IMG/VR virus record: IMGVR_UViG_3300013126_000109
Location: 1 to 35,894 of that record
DNA: 35,894 nt
DNA from: a virus
Strand: one strand, 5' to 3'
In this document: positions 12,965 through 20,780 of the stretch, in pieces
How positions within the stretch are numbered: the first letter of the stretch is position 1
How the letters are laid out: each line of letters starts with the position of its first letter
Notes under the pieces: generated by a model
What the model saw: only the letters and a program-made list of their open reading frames with translations
Told to the model about the DNA's origin: nothing
The model's database searches: none
Made by a program: the position numbers and the translations under genes

Positions 12965-14199
12965 GATTTTCTACTCTGTTTAGGACCTTTTCGAGTCTTC
13001 CATTTTTTATCTGTTGAACAGTAATAACGTCCGTAACCTTCTTCGATGCTATCAATCATTGGATCGATGCCTCTGCTACGAACTCCGCCCCTCTTACGAA
13101 TTTTTGCTAATTCTTCTAGACCATGTCGAATCTGTTCAACATTCATTTTTAATTCATCGAACTGTTTTACCATAGTTTGCCATTCGCTAGGACTGGCTTT
13201 GTCTACACGACCGGCTAAATCTTTAATCTGTCCTGCTGCTCTCATCATGCGATATTTTAGTTTAGCAGGATTACCTCCTGCGCCATAAATCATAGGATCC
13301 ATAGGATCTGCAGGATCCAATTCAATAGGTGCTTCTTTTACTTCTTTCTTTTTCGGATATCCATGTCTAATATCTAATTGATATCCTTGTAATACTTGTT
13401 TATCTAATACTCCACTGATAAATTTTTCTGCATCTTTGGCATTATCAAACTTATCACCTAAATTATATTTTCTTACTTCTCCATCAATCATTACATAGGC
13501 AATAGTGATAGGTTTTACTGGTTCTTCAGCTGCTTGTGCCGGACTACCTAATAGATTAGCAGCGGCTAACGCAGCTCCTGCTATTTTTGATTTTATTCCC
13601 TCATCTACAGATTCAGAAATGCCCATACCTTTTCGAACAGCGGCGTATAATTTTTCTGCATATTGTCCAGCACCTGTAGCATCTGCAAATGCCTCTAGAT
13701 CCCCTCCAGCTGCCATTGCTCTAGCTCGACTGGCACTAATACCAGCTACACCTTCAGCACCATCTTCTCTTTCTCCGCTACTTCTAAAATCTAAAACATC
13801 AAATTTGTAATAACCATGAGCCTTGCCTTCAACTCCATTATACATCTCTAATAATTTTTTCATTGACTCCAATCTATCACTGCCTGCTACAAAAGTTGCT
13901 GCCCTATAACCTTGATCGTAAAGATAACTAGCAATTTTAACAGGAGTATTTAGACTAGAATCTTCAACTACGGCTTGAGCGTGTTCGGGAATCATAGCTT
14001 TGATAAATTTAATTTTAGTTGAATAGTCTAATGGATTGTCTTTTTTATCTTGACTAGGACTTACAAAAATTTTATAATCTCCGCCGACTTTGGCAGCAGT
14101 ATCCAATAGTTGTTTATGTCCTAAGGTAGGAGGATTGAGCCTTCCAAATACGAAAGTGATATGTTTAGTCTCAGCTTCGAAAAGTTCTAAAAGTTTCAT
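12961..14199 (-). CDS. Nucleotidyltransferase fused to phage virion-type modules
   Basis: 412 residues. Residues 12-190 form a HIGH-type nucleotidyltransferase: FVFGRLNPPTLGHKQLL (Thr25-x-Gly27-His28 as the T/HxGH site) and GISASRARAMAAGG at 153-166 (the ISxSxxR site), similar to NMN or pantetheine adenylyltransferases. The first residues MKLLELFEAE mimic a capsid-targeting peptide. A hydrophobic Ala-rich segment (KIAGAALAAANLLGSPAQAA) lies at about 205-224. A helical region (about 280-380) follows, and the end is GRYYCSTDKKWKTRKGPKQS, a tail module I recognise in marine phage proteins. Fusion of an enzyme with these parts suggests it is packaged and injected; that is inference. Substrate unknown. 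Confidence 0.75.
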   Translation of the reverse strand: MKLLELFEAETKHITFVFGRLNPPTLGHKQLLDTAAKVGGDYKIFVSPSQDKKDNPLDYSTKIKFIKAMIPEHAQAVVEDSSLNTPVKIASYLYDQGYRAATFVAGSDRLESMKKLLEMYNGVEGKAHGYYKFDVLDFRSSGEREDGAEGVAGISASRARAMAAGGDLEAFADATGAGQYAEKLYAAVRKGMGISESVDEGIKSKIAGAALAAANLLGSPAQAAEEPVKPITIAYVMIDGEVRKYNLGDKFDNAKDAEKFISGVLDKQVLQGYQLDIRHGYPKKKEVKEAPIELDPADPMDPMIYGAGGNPAKLKYRMMRAAGQIKDLAGRVDKASPSEWQTMVKQFDELKMNVEQIRHGLEELAKIRKRGGVRSRGIDPMIDSIEEGYGRYYCSTDKKWKTRKGPKQSRKS

Positions 14200-14537
14200 T
14201 CGGATTCGTAATCTTTATTTTTAATATGTATTTCTTGCTCTTCGGCAAATTTTTTTGCTAATTCAATTAAATCTTCTTTAGGAAATTTTTTTTCTCTTTC
14301 GTCTATTTGAAATTTTTCACAATAAGATTCGCAACTGCTTTCTATTGGTCTTATATAGATTTTATAAACGTCAGGATTTCCTACATAGTCTCGATGTTTT
14401 TTGATTGCAGGAAAAAAATTCTTGCTGAGAACATCGTCGTCATTATCGATATAATACTTTAAATCGTTAATCCAATTGATATCTTGTTCTTTTTCGTTAG
14501 GAGAACCTATTGGAGACCATAATTCATTTAATAACAT
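14196..14537 (-). CDS. Conserved phage protein (MLLNELW type)
   Basis: 113 residues from the ATG at 14537. The longer open frame is rejected because it lies wholly within the upstream gene, and an AGGAG site embedded in that gene's last codons is correctly spaced for the shorter start. The sequence (INDLKYYIDNDDDVLSKNFF, then HRDYVGNPDVYKIYIRPIES) is a pattern I recognise from marine T4-like phages. The C-terminal helix is acidic and charged. It overlaps the nucleotidyltransferase gene by 4 bases. Function unknown. Confidence 0.75.
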   Translation of the reverse strand: MLLNELWSPIGSPNEKEQDINWINDLKYYIDNDDDVLSKNFFPAIKKHRDYVGNPDVYKIYIRPIESSCESYCEKFQIDEREKKFPKEDLIELAKKFAEEQEIHIKNKDYESE

Positions 14538-14538
14538 A

Positions 14539-15129
14539 TTACCAGCTCCTGCAAGACCAATAACGTGCTTTCCAACGAGGTCCTGGATTTTTGCAGTTAT
14601 GACGTGCCCTAAAAGACTTACGTCTTTTAGGATTCGATTTCTTAATACGCATTTTTTTATCGCCAAAATTTACTTTAACGATATTACCATTGGGCTTGCG
14701 AACATAGACTTTTGATTTTTTTACATCGCCTGGTAGTTTTTTGCCTAAAGGAACATTCTTACCTCGATACTCGGCTTCGTCTATTTCTGAATTTTCTTCA
14801 ACACTTTCTTTTGGCACACAGTTTGGAACTGTGCGTCCGCCTTTTTTCTTTGTACCGACAGGTTTGTATCCTTTCCAACAAGGATTGTCTTTGGGATCTC
14901 GCAGTCCTTCGGAAAGTTCGCCGTCTAAAAATACAGTCCCGTTTTCTGTAAGATGAGTTAATCCAGTTTCGTCTAATTCTACGACGATTCCGTCTTCTGT
15001 GAATCCCACAACCTCAGTAACTACTTCTAAATCTGGGCTGAAGCTGAATCCTATCGAATCGCCTAACTCTGGGATAAGGGATTCTTGAGTGTTTTCAATT
15101 GATGTTAATTTGTCTAAAAGGTCTCTCAT
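14539..15129 (-). CDS. Cys- and Lys-rich virion-type phage protein
   Basis: 196 residues. It begins MRDLLDKLTSIENTQESL, another leader with an I-E site. A beta-rich domain (about 25-70) is followed by DNPCWKGYKPVGTKKKGGRT (with VPNCVPK after it) and by RKSFRARHNCKNPGPRWKAR, two short Cys/basic modules I recognise as recurring in marine phage proteins, often at protein ends. Overall charge at the C-terminus is strongly positive, suggesting DNA contact in the head. A late-type promoter and a start-occluding hairpin lie immediately upstream (15128-15161), supporting late, virion-related expression. Confidence 0.7.
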   Translation of the reverse strand: MRDLLDKLTSIENTQESLIPELGDSIGFSFSPDLEVVTEVVGFTEDGIVVELDETGLTHLTENGTVFLDGELSEGLRDPKDNPCWKGYKPVGTKKKGGRTVPNCVPKESVEENSEIDEAEYRGKNVPLGKKLPGDVKKSKVYVRKPNGNIVKVNFGDKKMRIKKSNPKRRKSFRARHNCKNPGPRWKARYWSCRSW

Positions 15130-15161
15130 AGTATCTTCCGTAAGGTGATACTATATTTATC
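15128..15161 (-). promoter_or_regulatory. Late-type promoter overlapping a start-codon-occluding hairpin
   Basis: The minus strand reads GATAAATA (15161-15154) followed at once by an 8-base-pair perfect inverted repeat, ATAGTATC and GATACTAT, with an 11-base loop. The 3' arm includes the first two bases of the ATG at 15129, and the GGAA Shine-Dalgarno sits at the loop edge. A late transcript starting about 6 bases past the box would lose most of the 5' arm and be free to translate, while read-through RNA could fold and be silent. T4 genes such as e and soc use this layout. Confidence 0.5.
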
Positions 15162-15173
15162 GATCTTTAAGGC

Positions 15174-15548
15174 TTAGTAAGTATATCGGATTTGTGTAAT
15201 AGTACCTTGCATAAGTCTATATGCAGCTCTGATCCATACGAAATTACCGGTAAAATTACGTGTTTCGGTAATTAACAATGGGGTACTGTCTAAAGCCTGT
15301 ATTTCTGATCCGTTATCGTATTCTACGTCGAACCAGTCATTAAGAGAAGGATGTGCTTCTAAGGTTGCTTGTATCTTAACATCGCCTAAAAAATTATCAA
15401 AATCAAAGACAATAGTGTGCAATGCTGAAGATTTTTTATGGTATCCTGCAGCTTTTTGTTTATTGCTGTATTGATATTCTACGCCCGAAGTTCCGTCCCA
15501 GGTTTCGACAGAAGTAGATGACAATAAAATGATGTTTTCGTTGGACAT
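15174..15548 (-). CDS. Probable structural beta-rich phage protein
   Basis: 124 residues, beta-rich, no signal peptide. Notable segments are KKSSALHTIVFDFDNFLGDV, ATLEAHPSLNDWFDVEY and TRNFTGNFVWIRAAYRLMQG. I recognise this layout (HTIVFDFDNF.G...IQATL, then TGNFVWIRA) from marine T4-like phage virion proteins; its arrangement resembles a jelly-roll module of tail or head decoration proteins. GATAAATA stands directly before the ATG, but it is also the end of the upstream gene. Exact role unknown. Confidence 0.65.
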   Translation of the reverse strand: MSNENIILLSSTSVETWDGTSGVEYQYSNKQKAAGYHKKSSALHTIVFDFDNFLGDVKIQATLEAHPSLNDWFDVEYDNGSEIQALDSTPLLITETRNFTGNFVWIRAAYRLMQGTITQIRYTY

Positions 15549-15551
15549 CTC

Positions 15552-16226
15552 TTATTTATCGACTACACTGTATTCATATACCCTGCCCATAGCTTCGTTG
15601 GCACGTAATTTCAGCAACAGCAATGTATGTTCGTCTTGTACGTAAATGTATCGGCGATCCCAGTTCCAATTAGTATCAATAAACCATTTTTTTACTTTTT
15701 CAGATATTAAAATTTTAGGATTTTGTTGATCTAGCCAAGCAAGATATTTGTTTTTATTTGGTATGTCGTTTTTAAACTTATGAGGCAACAGATATACTTT
15801 GTATTTGTAAATCCCGTGCGGTAATTTTTGTACAGGAATCAAACCAGTATTAAGAATATCTAATTGATTATTATCTGGTATTGATATATAGGCGACTTTA
15901 TCTGATAGATCTTTATCAATAGAATCGCAAACAGTTTTATCGTTAGTATAGATATCAATTCTATTACTTTCAATTCTTTTAGCATAGGCATCTTTATCAT
16001 ATGAATTTAGAATACGTGCTAATTTAGTAATAGGTAATTTATTGTTATGTGCCTTAATAAGACTACTTTGTCTGTAACCGTTACCTTCGGGATAAGCTTC
16101 CTTATCAAAATCTACCAATTTTTCAATAGAATTAATTCTCATAACAGATATACCAGGTATCAACAGAGATACCTTATATACCCATTTATTGTAGAACTTT
16201 CTATTTGTATATTTTATTTTAGTCAT
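15552..16226 (-). CDS. Hypothetical phage protein
   Basis: 224 residues with no recognised domain. The N-terminus is basic (KIKYTNRKFYNKWVYKVSLL), followed by mixed alpha/beta and two lysine-rich segments. Near the C-terminus WFIDTNWNWDRRYIYVQDEH is followed by a Leu-rich helix (TLLLLKLRANEAMG), which suggests a folded domain. It overlaps the ClpA-like gene by 8 bases, so it probably belongs to the same operon. The function cannot be inferred. Confidence 0.65.
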   Translation of the reverse strand: MTKIKYTNRKFYNKWVYKVSLLIPGISVMRINSIEKLVDFDKEAYPEGNGYRQSSLIKAHNNKLPITKLARILNSYDKDAYAKRIESNRIDIYTNDKTVCDSIDKDLSDKVAYISIPDNNQLDILNTGLIPVQKLPHGIYKYKVYLLPHKFKNDIPNKNKYLAWLDQQNPKILISEKVKKWFIDTNWNWDRRYIYVQDEHTLLLLKLRANEAMGRVYEYSVVDK

Positions 16227-18540
16227 TTTCTAATAAAGGAATCGGCTCGCCTCTTTTCAAGGCCTTACGTTGTTCCTTGGTCAGTGTCATTTCTTTTTTA
16301 AAAAAAGAAAATGTTATGTCGCCGTCTTGTAAATTTATCAATGCTTTACCGCCTTCTTTCAGTTCCCCGAATAGCACTTGTCTACTTAACGGTGATTTAA
16401 TTTTATTATCAATCAGTCTAGCTAATGGTCGAGCACCCATCTTACTATCGTAACCTTTTTCAGCCAACCAAGTAATAACTTGCTGATCTGCAATGATTTC
16501 GATGTTCTTTTCTTTTATCTGTTGATTCAAATCAAAGATAAATTTCTCAACGATTTTTCTAACAGTTTCCTGTGATAGCTTGGTAAATTTAATCGTTGCA
16601 TCTAATCTATTCCTAAATTCAGGAGCAAAGAATTTTTTAACTGCCTTATCATCTTCACCATCCTTACTTAGATCACCGAAGCCAATAGTGTTCTTTTCGT
16701 TGTCGGCAGCACCTAAGTTACTGGTCATAATAAGAATGGTGTTACGACCATCTGCGACCTTGCCGTTACTACCGGTGACAAAACCGTTATCCATAAATTG
16801 GAGAAGAATGTTTGTTACATCGGGGTGAGCTTTTTCAATTTCGTCTAGGAGTAAAACACAATTTGGAGTTTCTTGTAGTTTGGTAATCAGTTGACCTGCA
16901 TTATCTTCATAACCCACATAACCAGGAGGTGCACCGATAAGTTTAGCTACACTGTGTTTTTCTTGATATTCACTCATATCGAATCTTACCAAGGGTAGGC
17001 CCATCTTCAAACTTAATTGTTTGGCAGTTTCTGTTTTACCGCAACCAGTAGGCCCAGCAAATAAGAAACAACCAATCGGTTTATTAGGTAACTTCATCCC
17101 TGCCTGTGCCACAAATATTTTGTCTAGCAAATTGTCTACCGCCGTATCTTGACCGTAGACAACTTCTTTCATTCCAGATTCTAGATCGGCAAGATTTTTA
17201 CTTTCTTTTTGCGCCACAGTTTCTAACGGCATATTGATCATCTTGCTTAATTCATAAGTGACCTGTTCAACATCGACTATTTGTTCAACGCCTTCCATTG
17301 TTTCGTCGTCTCGAAGTTTATATCTTGCTGATGCGCAATCGATAATATCAATGGCCTTGTCTGGAAGTTTTTTATCAGGCATATATTTTATAGATAATTT
17401 CACTGCCTGTTCGATCGCTGCTTCTGTGATCTTCACGTTATGATGTTTTTCATAGTATTTTTTAATACCTTTGATAATCTTCACTGTTACTTCGCTAGTT
17501 GGTTCATCTACTGTCACACGCTGGAATCTGCGCATCAATGCGCGATCTTTTTCAAAGTGCTTGCGATATTCTTCCCAGGTAGTGGAAGCAATAAGTTTAA
17601 TTACACCTTTGGTAAGGACAGGTTTCAAAATATTAGCTAGATCGTTGCTAGATTGATTAGCAGCACCTGCGCCTTGCATCATATGTGCTTCGTCGATGAA
17701 TAGGATAATTTTGCCTTTCTTTTCTAGTGCAGTAAGAACAGCTTTAATCCTTTCTTCAAAGTCACCTCGATATTTAGAACCAGCAAGCAATGAACTGATA
17801 TCTAAAGTATAGACTTGATGATCTTGAATAAACTTAGGAACCTTCTTTTCAAAGATCTTTCTTGCTAGACCTTCGGCAATCGCAGTTTTACCAACACCCG
17901 GCTCGCCAACCATTAGAACATTACATTTGTTTCTACGTGCTAATATGAGTTGAATTTTTTCCAGCTCTTCATCTCTACCAATAACAGGATCAATCTTACG
18001 TTGTTTAGCTTGTAAACTTAAATTTGTACAGAATTGGTTTATTATTCTTTCAATTTGATTAGGAGTCACTACTGCATTCTCGCTTTCATTTTCTTCGTCT
18101 TCCCCGGTTAACTGATCGTGGAAATGTTGAATAAATTTTTCTTTGTTTACTCCGCCCTTACTTAAAAAATAGAAAGCGAAAGAATTTTTTTCATTGAGAA
18201 TGCTTAGAATAACATCTATGATTTCAATTTTTTGTCTGCCACTAAACAAAACCTGTGAAAAACATCTATTCAATACTCTTTCTACTGAATTAGTTTTTTT
18301 AGGTCTACAATTTTCGTCTTCGGTTTTAATATCGCTTAGATTATTGATGATATAATTTTCTAAATTATTTTTAATAAAATTAACATCGGCACCAAATTGA
18401 TCTAAATGATTGAAGGATTTTTCGTCCAACATTATACTATATACTAGGTGTTCTAATGTTATGTATTCATGTTGATTTGATTTGGCTAATTCAATAGCAG
18501 TTTCGAAAATACTTTGAAGGCTCTTGCTAGGTTCAATCAT
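16219..18540 (-). CDS. ClpA-like AAA+ unfoldase
   Basis: 773 residues, close to E. coli ClpA (758). The N-terminal repeat domain (1-145) has the family's EHLVYSIM. AAA domain 1 has Walker A GEPGVGKT (212-219), Walker B ILFIDEAH (279-286) and arginine finger ALMRRF. AAA domain 2 has Walker A GPTGCGKT (496-503) and VLLLDEIEKAH (562-572). There is no ClpB-type middle domain. An IGF tripeptide at 619-621 (NTIGFGDLS) sits where ClpA has its ClpP-docking loop, so the protein could feed substrates to host ClpP; no ClpP gene is in the window. It starts at the stop of the deformylase gene, forming a DnaJ-deformylase-ClpA run. Both ATPase sites look intact. Confidence 0.95.
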   Translation of the reverse strand: MIEPSKSLQSIFETAIELAKSNQHEYITLEHLVYSIMLDEKSFNHLDQFGADVNFIKNNLENYIINNLSDIKTEDENCRPKKTNSVERVLNRCFSQVLFSGRQKIEIIDVILSILNEKNSFAFYFLSKGGVNKEKFIQHFHDQLTGEDEENESENAVVTPNQIERIINQFCTNLSLQAKQRKIDPVIGRDEELEKIQLILARRNKCNVLMVGEPGVGKTAIAEGLARKIFEKKVPKFIQDHQVYTLDISSLLAGSKYRGDFEERIKAVLTALEKKGKIILFIDEAHMMQGAGAANQSSNDLANILKPVLTKGVIKLIASTTWEEYRKHFEKDRALMRRFQRVTVDEPTSEVTVKIIKGIKKYYEKHHNVKITEAAIEQAVKLSIKYMPDKKLPDKAIDIIDCASARYKLRDDETMEGVEQIVDVEQVTYELSKMINMPLETVAQKESKNLADLESGMKEVVYGQDTAVDNLLDKIFVAQAGMKLPNKPIGCFLFAGPTGCGKTETAKQLSLKMGLPLVRFDMSEYQEKHSVAKLIGAPPGYVGYEDNAGQLITKLQETPNCVLLLDEIEKAHPDVTNILLQFMDNGFVTGSNGKVADGRNTILIMTSNLGAADNEKNTIGFGDLSKDGEDDKAVKKFFAPEFRNRLDATIKFTKLSQETVRKIVEKFIFDLNQQIKEKNIEIIADQQVITWLAEKGYDSKMGARPLARLIDNKIKSPLSRQVLFGELKEGGKALINLQDGDITFSFFKKEMTLTKEQRKALKRGEPIPLLEND

Positions 18541-19034
18541 TATTTTATTTTCCTTAATTTCTTCATTGCTAATTGTAACTTTAATTGACTTACTTTGTCA
18601 ACGAAACATATACCATCTAGATGATCATATTCGTGCTGGAAACATTTTGATAGATAACCATCAACTTTGATTTCTTTAATATTGCCCTTTGAATCTTGAT
18701 ACTCTGCAATAACCCATTGAGGACGTTTGATCATTAAAAACAATCCCGGATAACTTAAACAGCCTTCTTGATCTAACACAGTATCTTTACTGGTTTCAAT
18801 AATTTTAGGATTAAAAAGAGCGAAAGGTTCCGGAAATCCAGGTATTTTTTTACTGCCCATTACAAATACCCTCTTAGTAATGTTAATTTGATTGGCTGCT
18901 AATCCTATTCCGTTGTTGTTAATCATAAATTCGCAAAGACTATTTTCAAATAATTCAGGATCTCCATCTTTACTAAAATTCCAATCTGTGCTTTTTTCTA
19001 CAAGACTCTGATAGACGCCTAATTTAAATTCCAT
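18540..19034 (-). CDS. def: Peptide deformylase
   Basis: 164 residues with all three motifs: GIGLAANQ (42-49), EGCLSYPG (90-97, metal ligand Cys92) and HEYDH (134-138, ligands His134 and His138, catalytic Glu135). The enzyme removes the formyl group from new proteins. Phage copies are common in marine T4-like phages and are usually short, lacking the extra C-terminal helix; here about 25 residues follow HEYDH, so it is of that compact type. It overlaps the DnaJ gene by 11 bases and the ClpA gene by 1 base. Confidence 0.95.
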   Translation of the reverse strand: MEFKLGVYQSLVEKSTDWNFSKDGDPELFENSLCEFMINNNGIGLAANQINITKRVFVMGSKKIPGFPEPFALFNPKIIETSKDTVLDQEGCLSYPGLFLMIKRPQWVIAEYQDSKGNIKEIKVDGYLSKCFQHEYDHLDGICFVDKVSQLKLQLAMKKLRKIK

Positions 19035-19863
19035 TTTTTCTAATAGTCTCCAATAGATTTTTCTGTGATGCGTCCAAATTTCTAGGAATATCTATCTTTA
19101 TTTTCATTAAAAGATTACCGCGCTGCTTTGTTCGCATATTAGGCATACCCTCGCCTCGACAACTTAATACAGTTTCAGGTTGTGTACCTTGGGGTATAGT
19201 AATTGTAATGGTCTTATTATCAATCGTGGTTATATTTAAACTAGAACCTAAAATCGCATCCCAGACGCTGATTGTTTTTTCTATTATCAACGAATCCCCC
19301 TCTCGCCTAAATAGAGGATGCGGTCTTACCCTTATATTGACGATTAGATCGCCTGCTCGTAGATCCGGAATAGAATCGTCACCTATTCCGGAATATTTTA
19401 TCTGCTGACCATTATCTATTCCGGGAGGTATTTGTATATTGATTACTTTGTTTTTACCTCCCGGAATCCCTACCTCTGCATTGATTTCTTTCCCCGACAA
19501 CACATCTTCTAGAGTTAAATCTATGGTTATGTTTAGCGATTTATTTTTACGAACTGGTCGTTGATTAAATCCGAAACCAAATTGATTAAAAATGTCGTGT
19601 ATATTGTCTGATCCAAAATGGAACTCAAACGGGCCTTGATTCCAACTATGCCCTGTGTTTTGTGTATTAGGATCAATTCCGGAATCAATCATACGTTTTT
19701 TTTCCGGATCGCTGAGAGTTCTATAAGCTTCTTCAATTTCTTTGAATTTTTTCTCATCACCTCCGCGATCGGGGTGATGTTTCATAGCTAGACTTCTGTA
19801 AGCTTTTTTAATCTCTTCTTCGGAGGCCCCTCTTCTTAATCCTAATGTTTCGTAATAGCTCAT
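19024..19863 (-). CDS. DnaJ-family co-chaperone (no zinc finger)
   Basis: 279 residues. The J domain (1-65) includes HPD at 30-32 (MKHHPDRGGDEKKFKEIE). A Gly/Phe-rich linker follows (FGSDNIHDIFNQFGFGFNQ), then the two beta domains of the substrate-binding region (EDVLSGKEINAEVGIPGG; RVRPHPLFRREGDSLI; GDLIVNIRV). The CxxCxGxG zinc region of DnaJ is absent, making it like CbpA/class II J proteins. It would stimulate host DnaK. A stand-alone DnaJ is unusual in T4-like phages. It lies 5 bases after the oxygenase gene with only a weak Shine-Dalgarno, and leads the DnaJ-deformylase-ClpA run. Confidence 0.92.
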   Translation of the reverse strand: MSYYETLGLRRGASEEEIKKAYRSLAMKHHPDRGGDEKKFKEIEEAYRTLSDPEKKRMIDSGIDPNTQNTGHSWNQGPFEFHFGSDNIHDIFNQFGFGFNQRPVRKNKSLNITIDLTLEDVLSGKEINAEVGIPGGKNKVINIQIPPGIDNGQQIKYSGIGDDSIPDLRAGDLIVNIRVRPHPLFRREGDSLIIEKTISVWDAILGSSLNITTIDNKTITITIPQGTQPETVLSCRGEGMPNMRTKQRGNLLMKIKIDIPRNLDASQKNLLETIRKNGI

Positions 19864-19868
19864 TCTTT

Positions 19869-20489
19869 TTAACCTAATTTAAAAATTGCAGTATTGTTAT
19901 TTACTAGCTGTGTTTCGGTATCGAACCCACCTTTGACAAATGTATTAAATGCAATACTTCTTCTTATATTATTAGTTTGATTAATTCTAACCTGATGAAA
20001 TAAAGAAGATGGAAACAATAATAACATATTATTTTCAATTGGTACAGTCCATTCTGTAGAATTAAATTCTGTATATGATTTACTTTTAAAATTCATAGTA
20101 AAGGGCAAGGACATTCTATCAAATGAAATAGAATTTTCTGAAGTTTCTACATCTATGTAATAGCAACCAGATATTATACTGTTAGTATGATTGTGTAGTG
20201 AATGTGGTTCTTTAAAATGATTTTCATTTTTCCAAGAATTTGTAATGTATAACTGGCAATCAGTTTTAATTATTTCTTCAGCATAGACTCTAACATTATC
20301 TTCGAAAAGTCTTTTTAAATCTTTCAAACTCTCATGTTCTAAGAGATCTGATCGTAAAGAAGTTTTATTCCCAAGCGATTTATCACTAACTACTGAGTTT
20401 TTTATAACAGCATCTTCGGATGATGTTAATGATCGTAGTTTGATTCTATAGACAGCTATTGGAAAAATAGGGATAATTTCTGCAATCAT
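19869..20489 (-). CDS. 2OG-Fe(II) oxygenase-fold protein, second IPIFP-type copy
   Basis: 206 residues, beginning MIAEIIPIFPIAVYRIKL, the same opening as the 4233-4922 protein. Candidate ligands are His99 or His101 (SLHNHTNSIISGCYYI) and His165 (PSSLFHQV), with Arg177 (RRSIAFNTF) for 2-oxoglutarate. The pattern N/H-H-x-NSI-SG is shared with the first copy, so these two are paralogs or close relatives. No Shine-Dalgarno precedes the ATG; a 10-base-pair hairpin ending in a T run lies directly before it (20493-20517). Confidence 0.72.
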   Translation of the reverse strand: MIAEIIPIFPIAVYRIKLRSLTSSEDAVIKNSVVSDKSLGNKTSLRSDLLEHESLKDLKRLFEDNVRVYAEEIIKTDCQLYITNSWKNENHFKEPHSLHNHTNSIISGCYYIDVETSENSISFDRMSLPFTMNFKSKSYTEFNSTEWTVPIENNMLLLFPSSLFHQVRINQTNNIRRSIAFNTFVKGGFDTETQLVNNNTAIFKLG

Positions 20490-20492
20490 AAA

Positions 20493-20517
20493 AATAGGAC
20501 TGTTTAACAGTCCTATT
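20493..20517 (-). terminator. Perfect hairpin with T run directly before an ATG
   Basis: AATAGGACTG and CAGTCCTATT form a 10-base-pair perfect stem with a 5-base loop, followed by TTT and then the ATG at 20489. It lies 27 bases after the stop of the secreted-peptide gene, so it can end that transcript. AGTAAATA (20524-20517) overlaps the first stem bases, so it may instead be a late leader whose hairpin is removed when transcription starts there. Confidence 0.65.
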
Positions 20518-20543
20518 ATTTACTGCCTTATCTTCAATGCAAA

Positions 20544-20771
20544 TTATTTCTTGACTGGAACCGCAGTACCTTCGTGCTTCTTGTGTACTTTTACTTCTTT
20601 ACAATTTTGTTTAGGCTTGTTTGTTTTTGGATCTATGATAGGTTTACCATCTTTGCCTTGTGCGTCAACGCAAACTTTTTTAGTCTCTGGTTTCTTATCA
20701 TGACTGTCTGCATATACCGCAGGATACGATAATGCTAGTGCTAGACCTGCTACAAAAATAATGTGTTTCAT
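20544..20771 (-). CDS. Small secreted lysine-rich protein
   Basis: 75 residues. A classical signal peptide is visible: MKHIIFVAGLALALSYPAVY followed by ADSHDK, with a likely cleavage after the Ala of AYA. The mature part (about 53 residues) is very lysine-rich and has two Cys (KKVCVDAQGKDGK; KQNCKEVKVHKKHEG), which could form one disulfide in the periplasm. AAGGAG lies just ahead of the ATG. Its place at the end of the lysis-type cassette suggests a periplasmic role, but its function is unknown. Confidence 0.7.
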   Translation of the reverse strand: MKHIIFVAGLALALSYPAVYADSHDKKPETKKVCVDAQGKDGKPIIDPKTNKPKQNCKEVKVHKKHEGTAVPVKK

Positions 20772-20780
20772 ATATTCTCC

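Noticed and set aside
12606-13810. Plus-strand open frames opposite the 12-14 kb genes
   Set aside because: No ribosome sites or domains; composition is that of an antisense strand.
15552-15562. GATAAATA before the ATG at 15548 as a late promoter
   Set aside because: It is the last codons and stop (GAT AAA TAA) of the upstream gene and is too close to the ATG.
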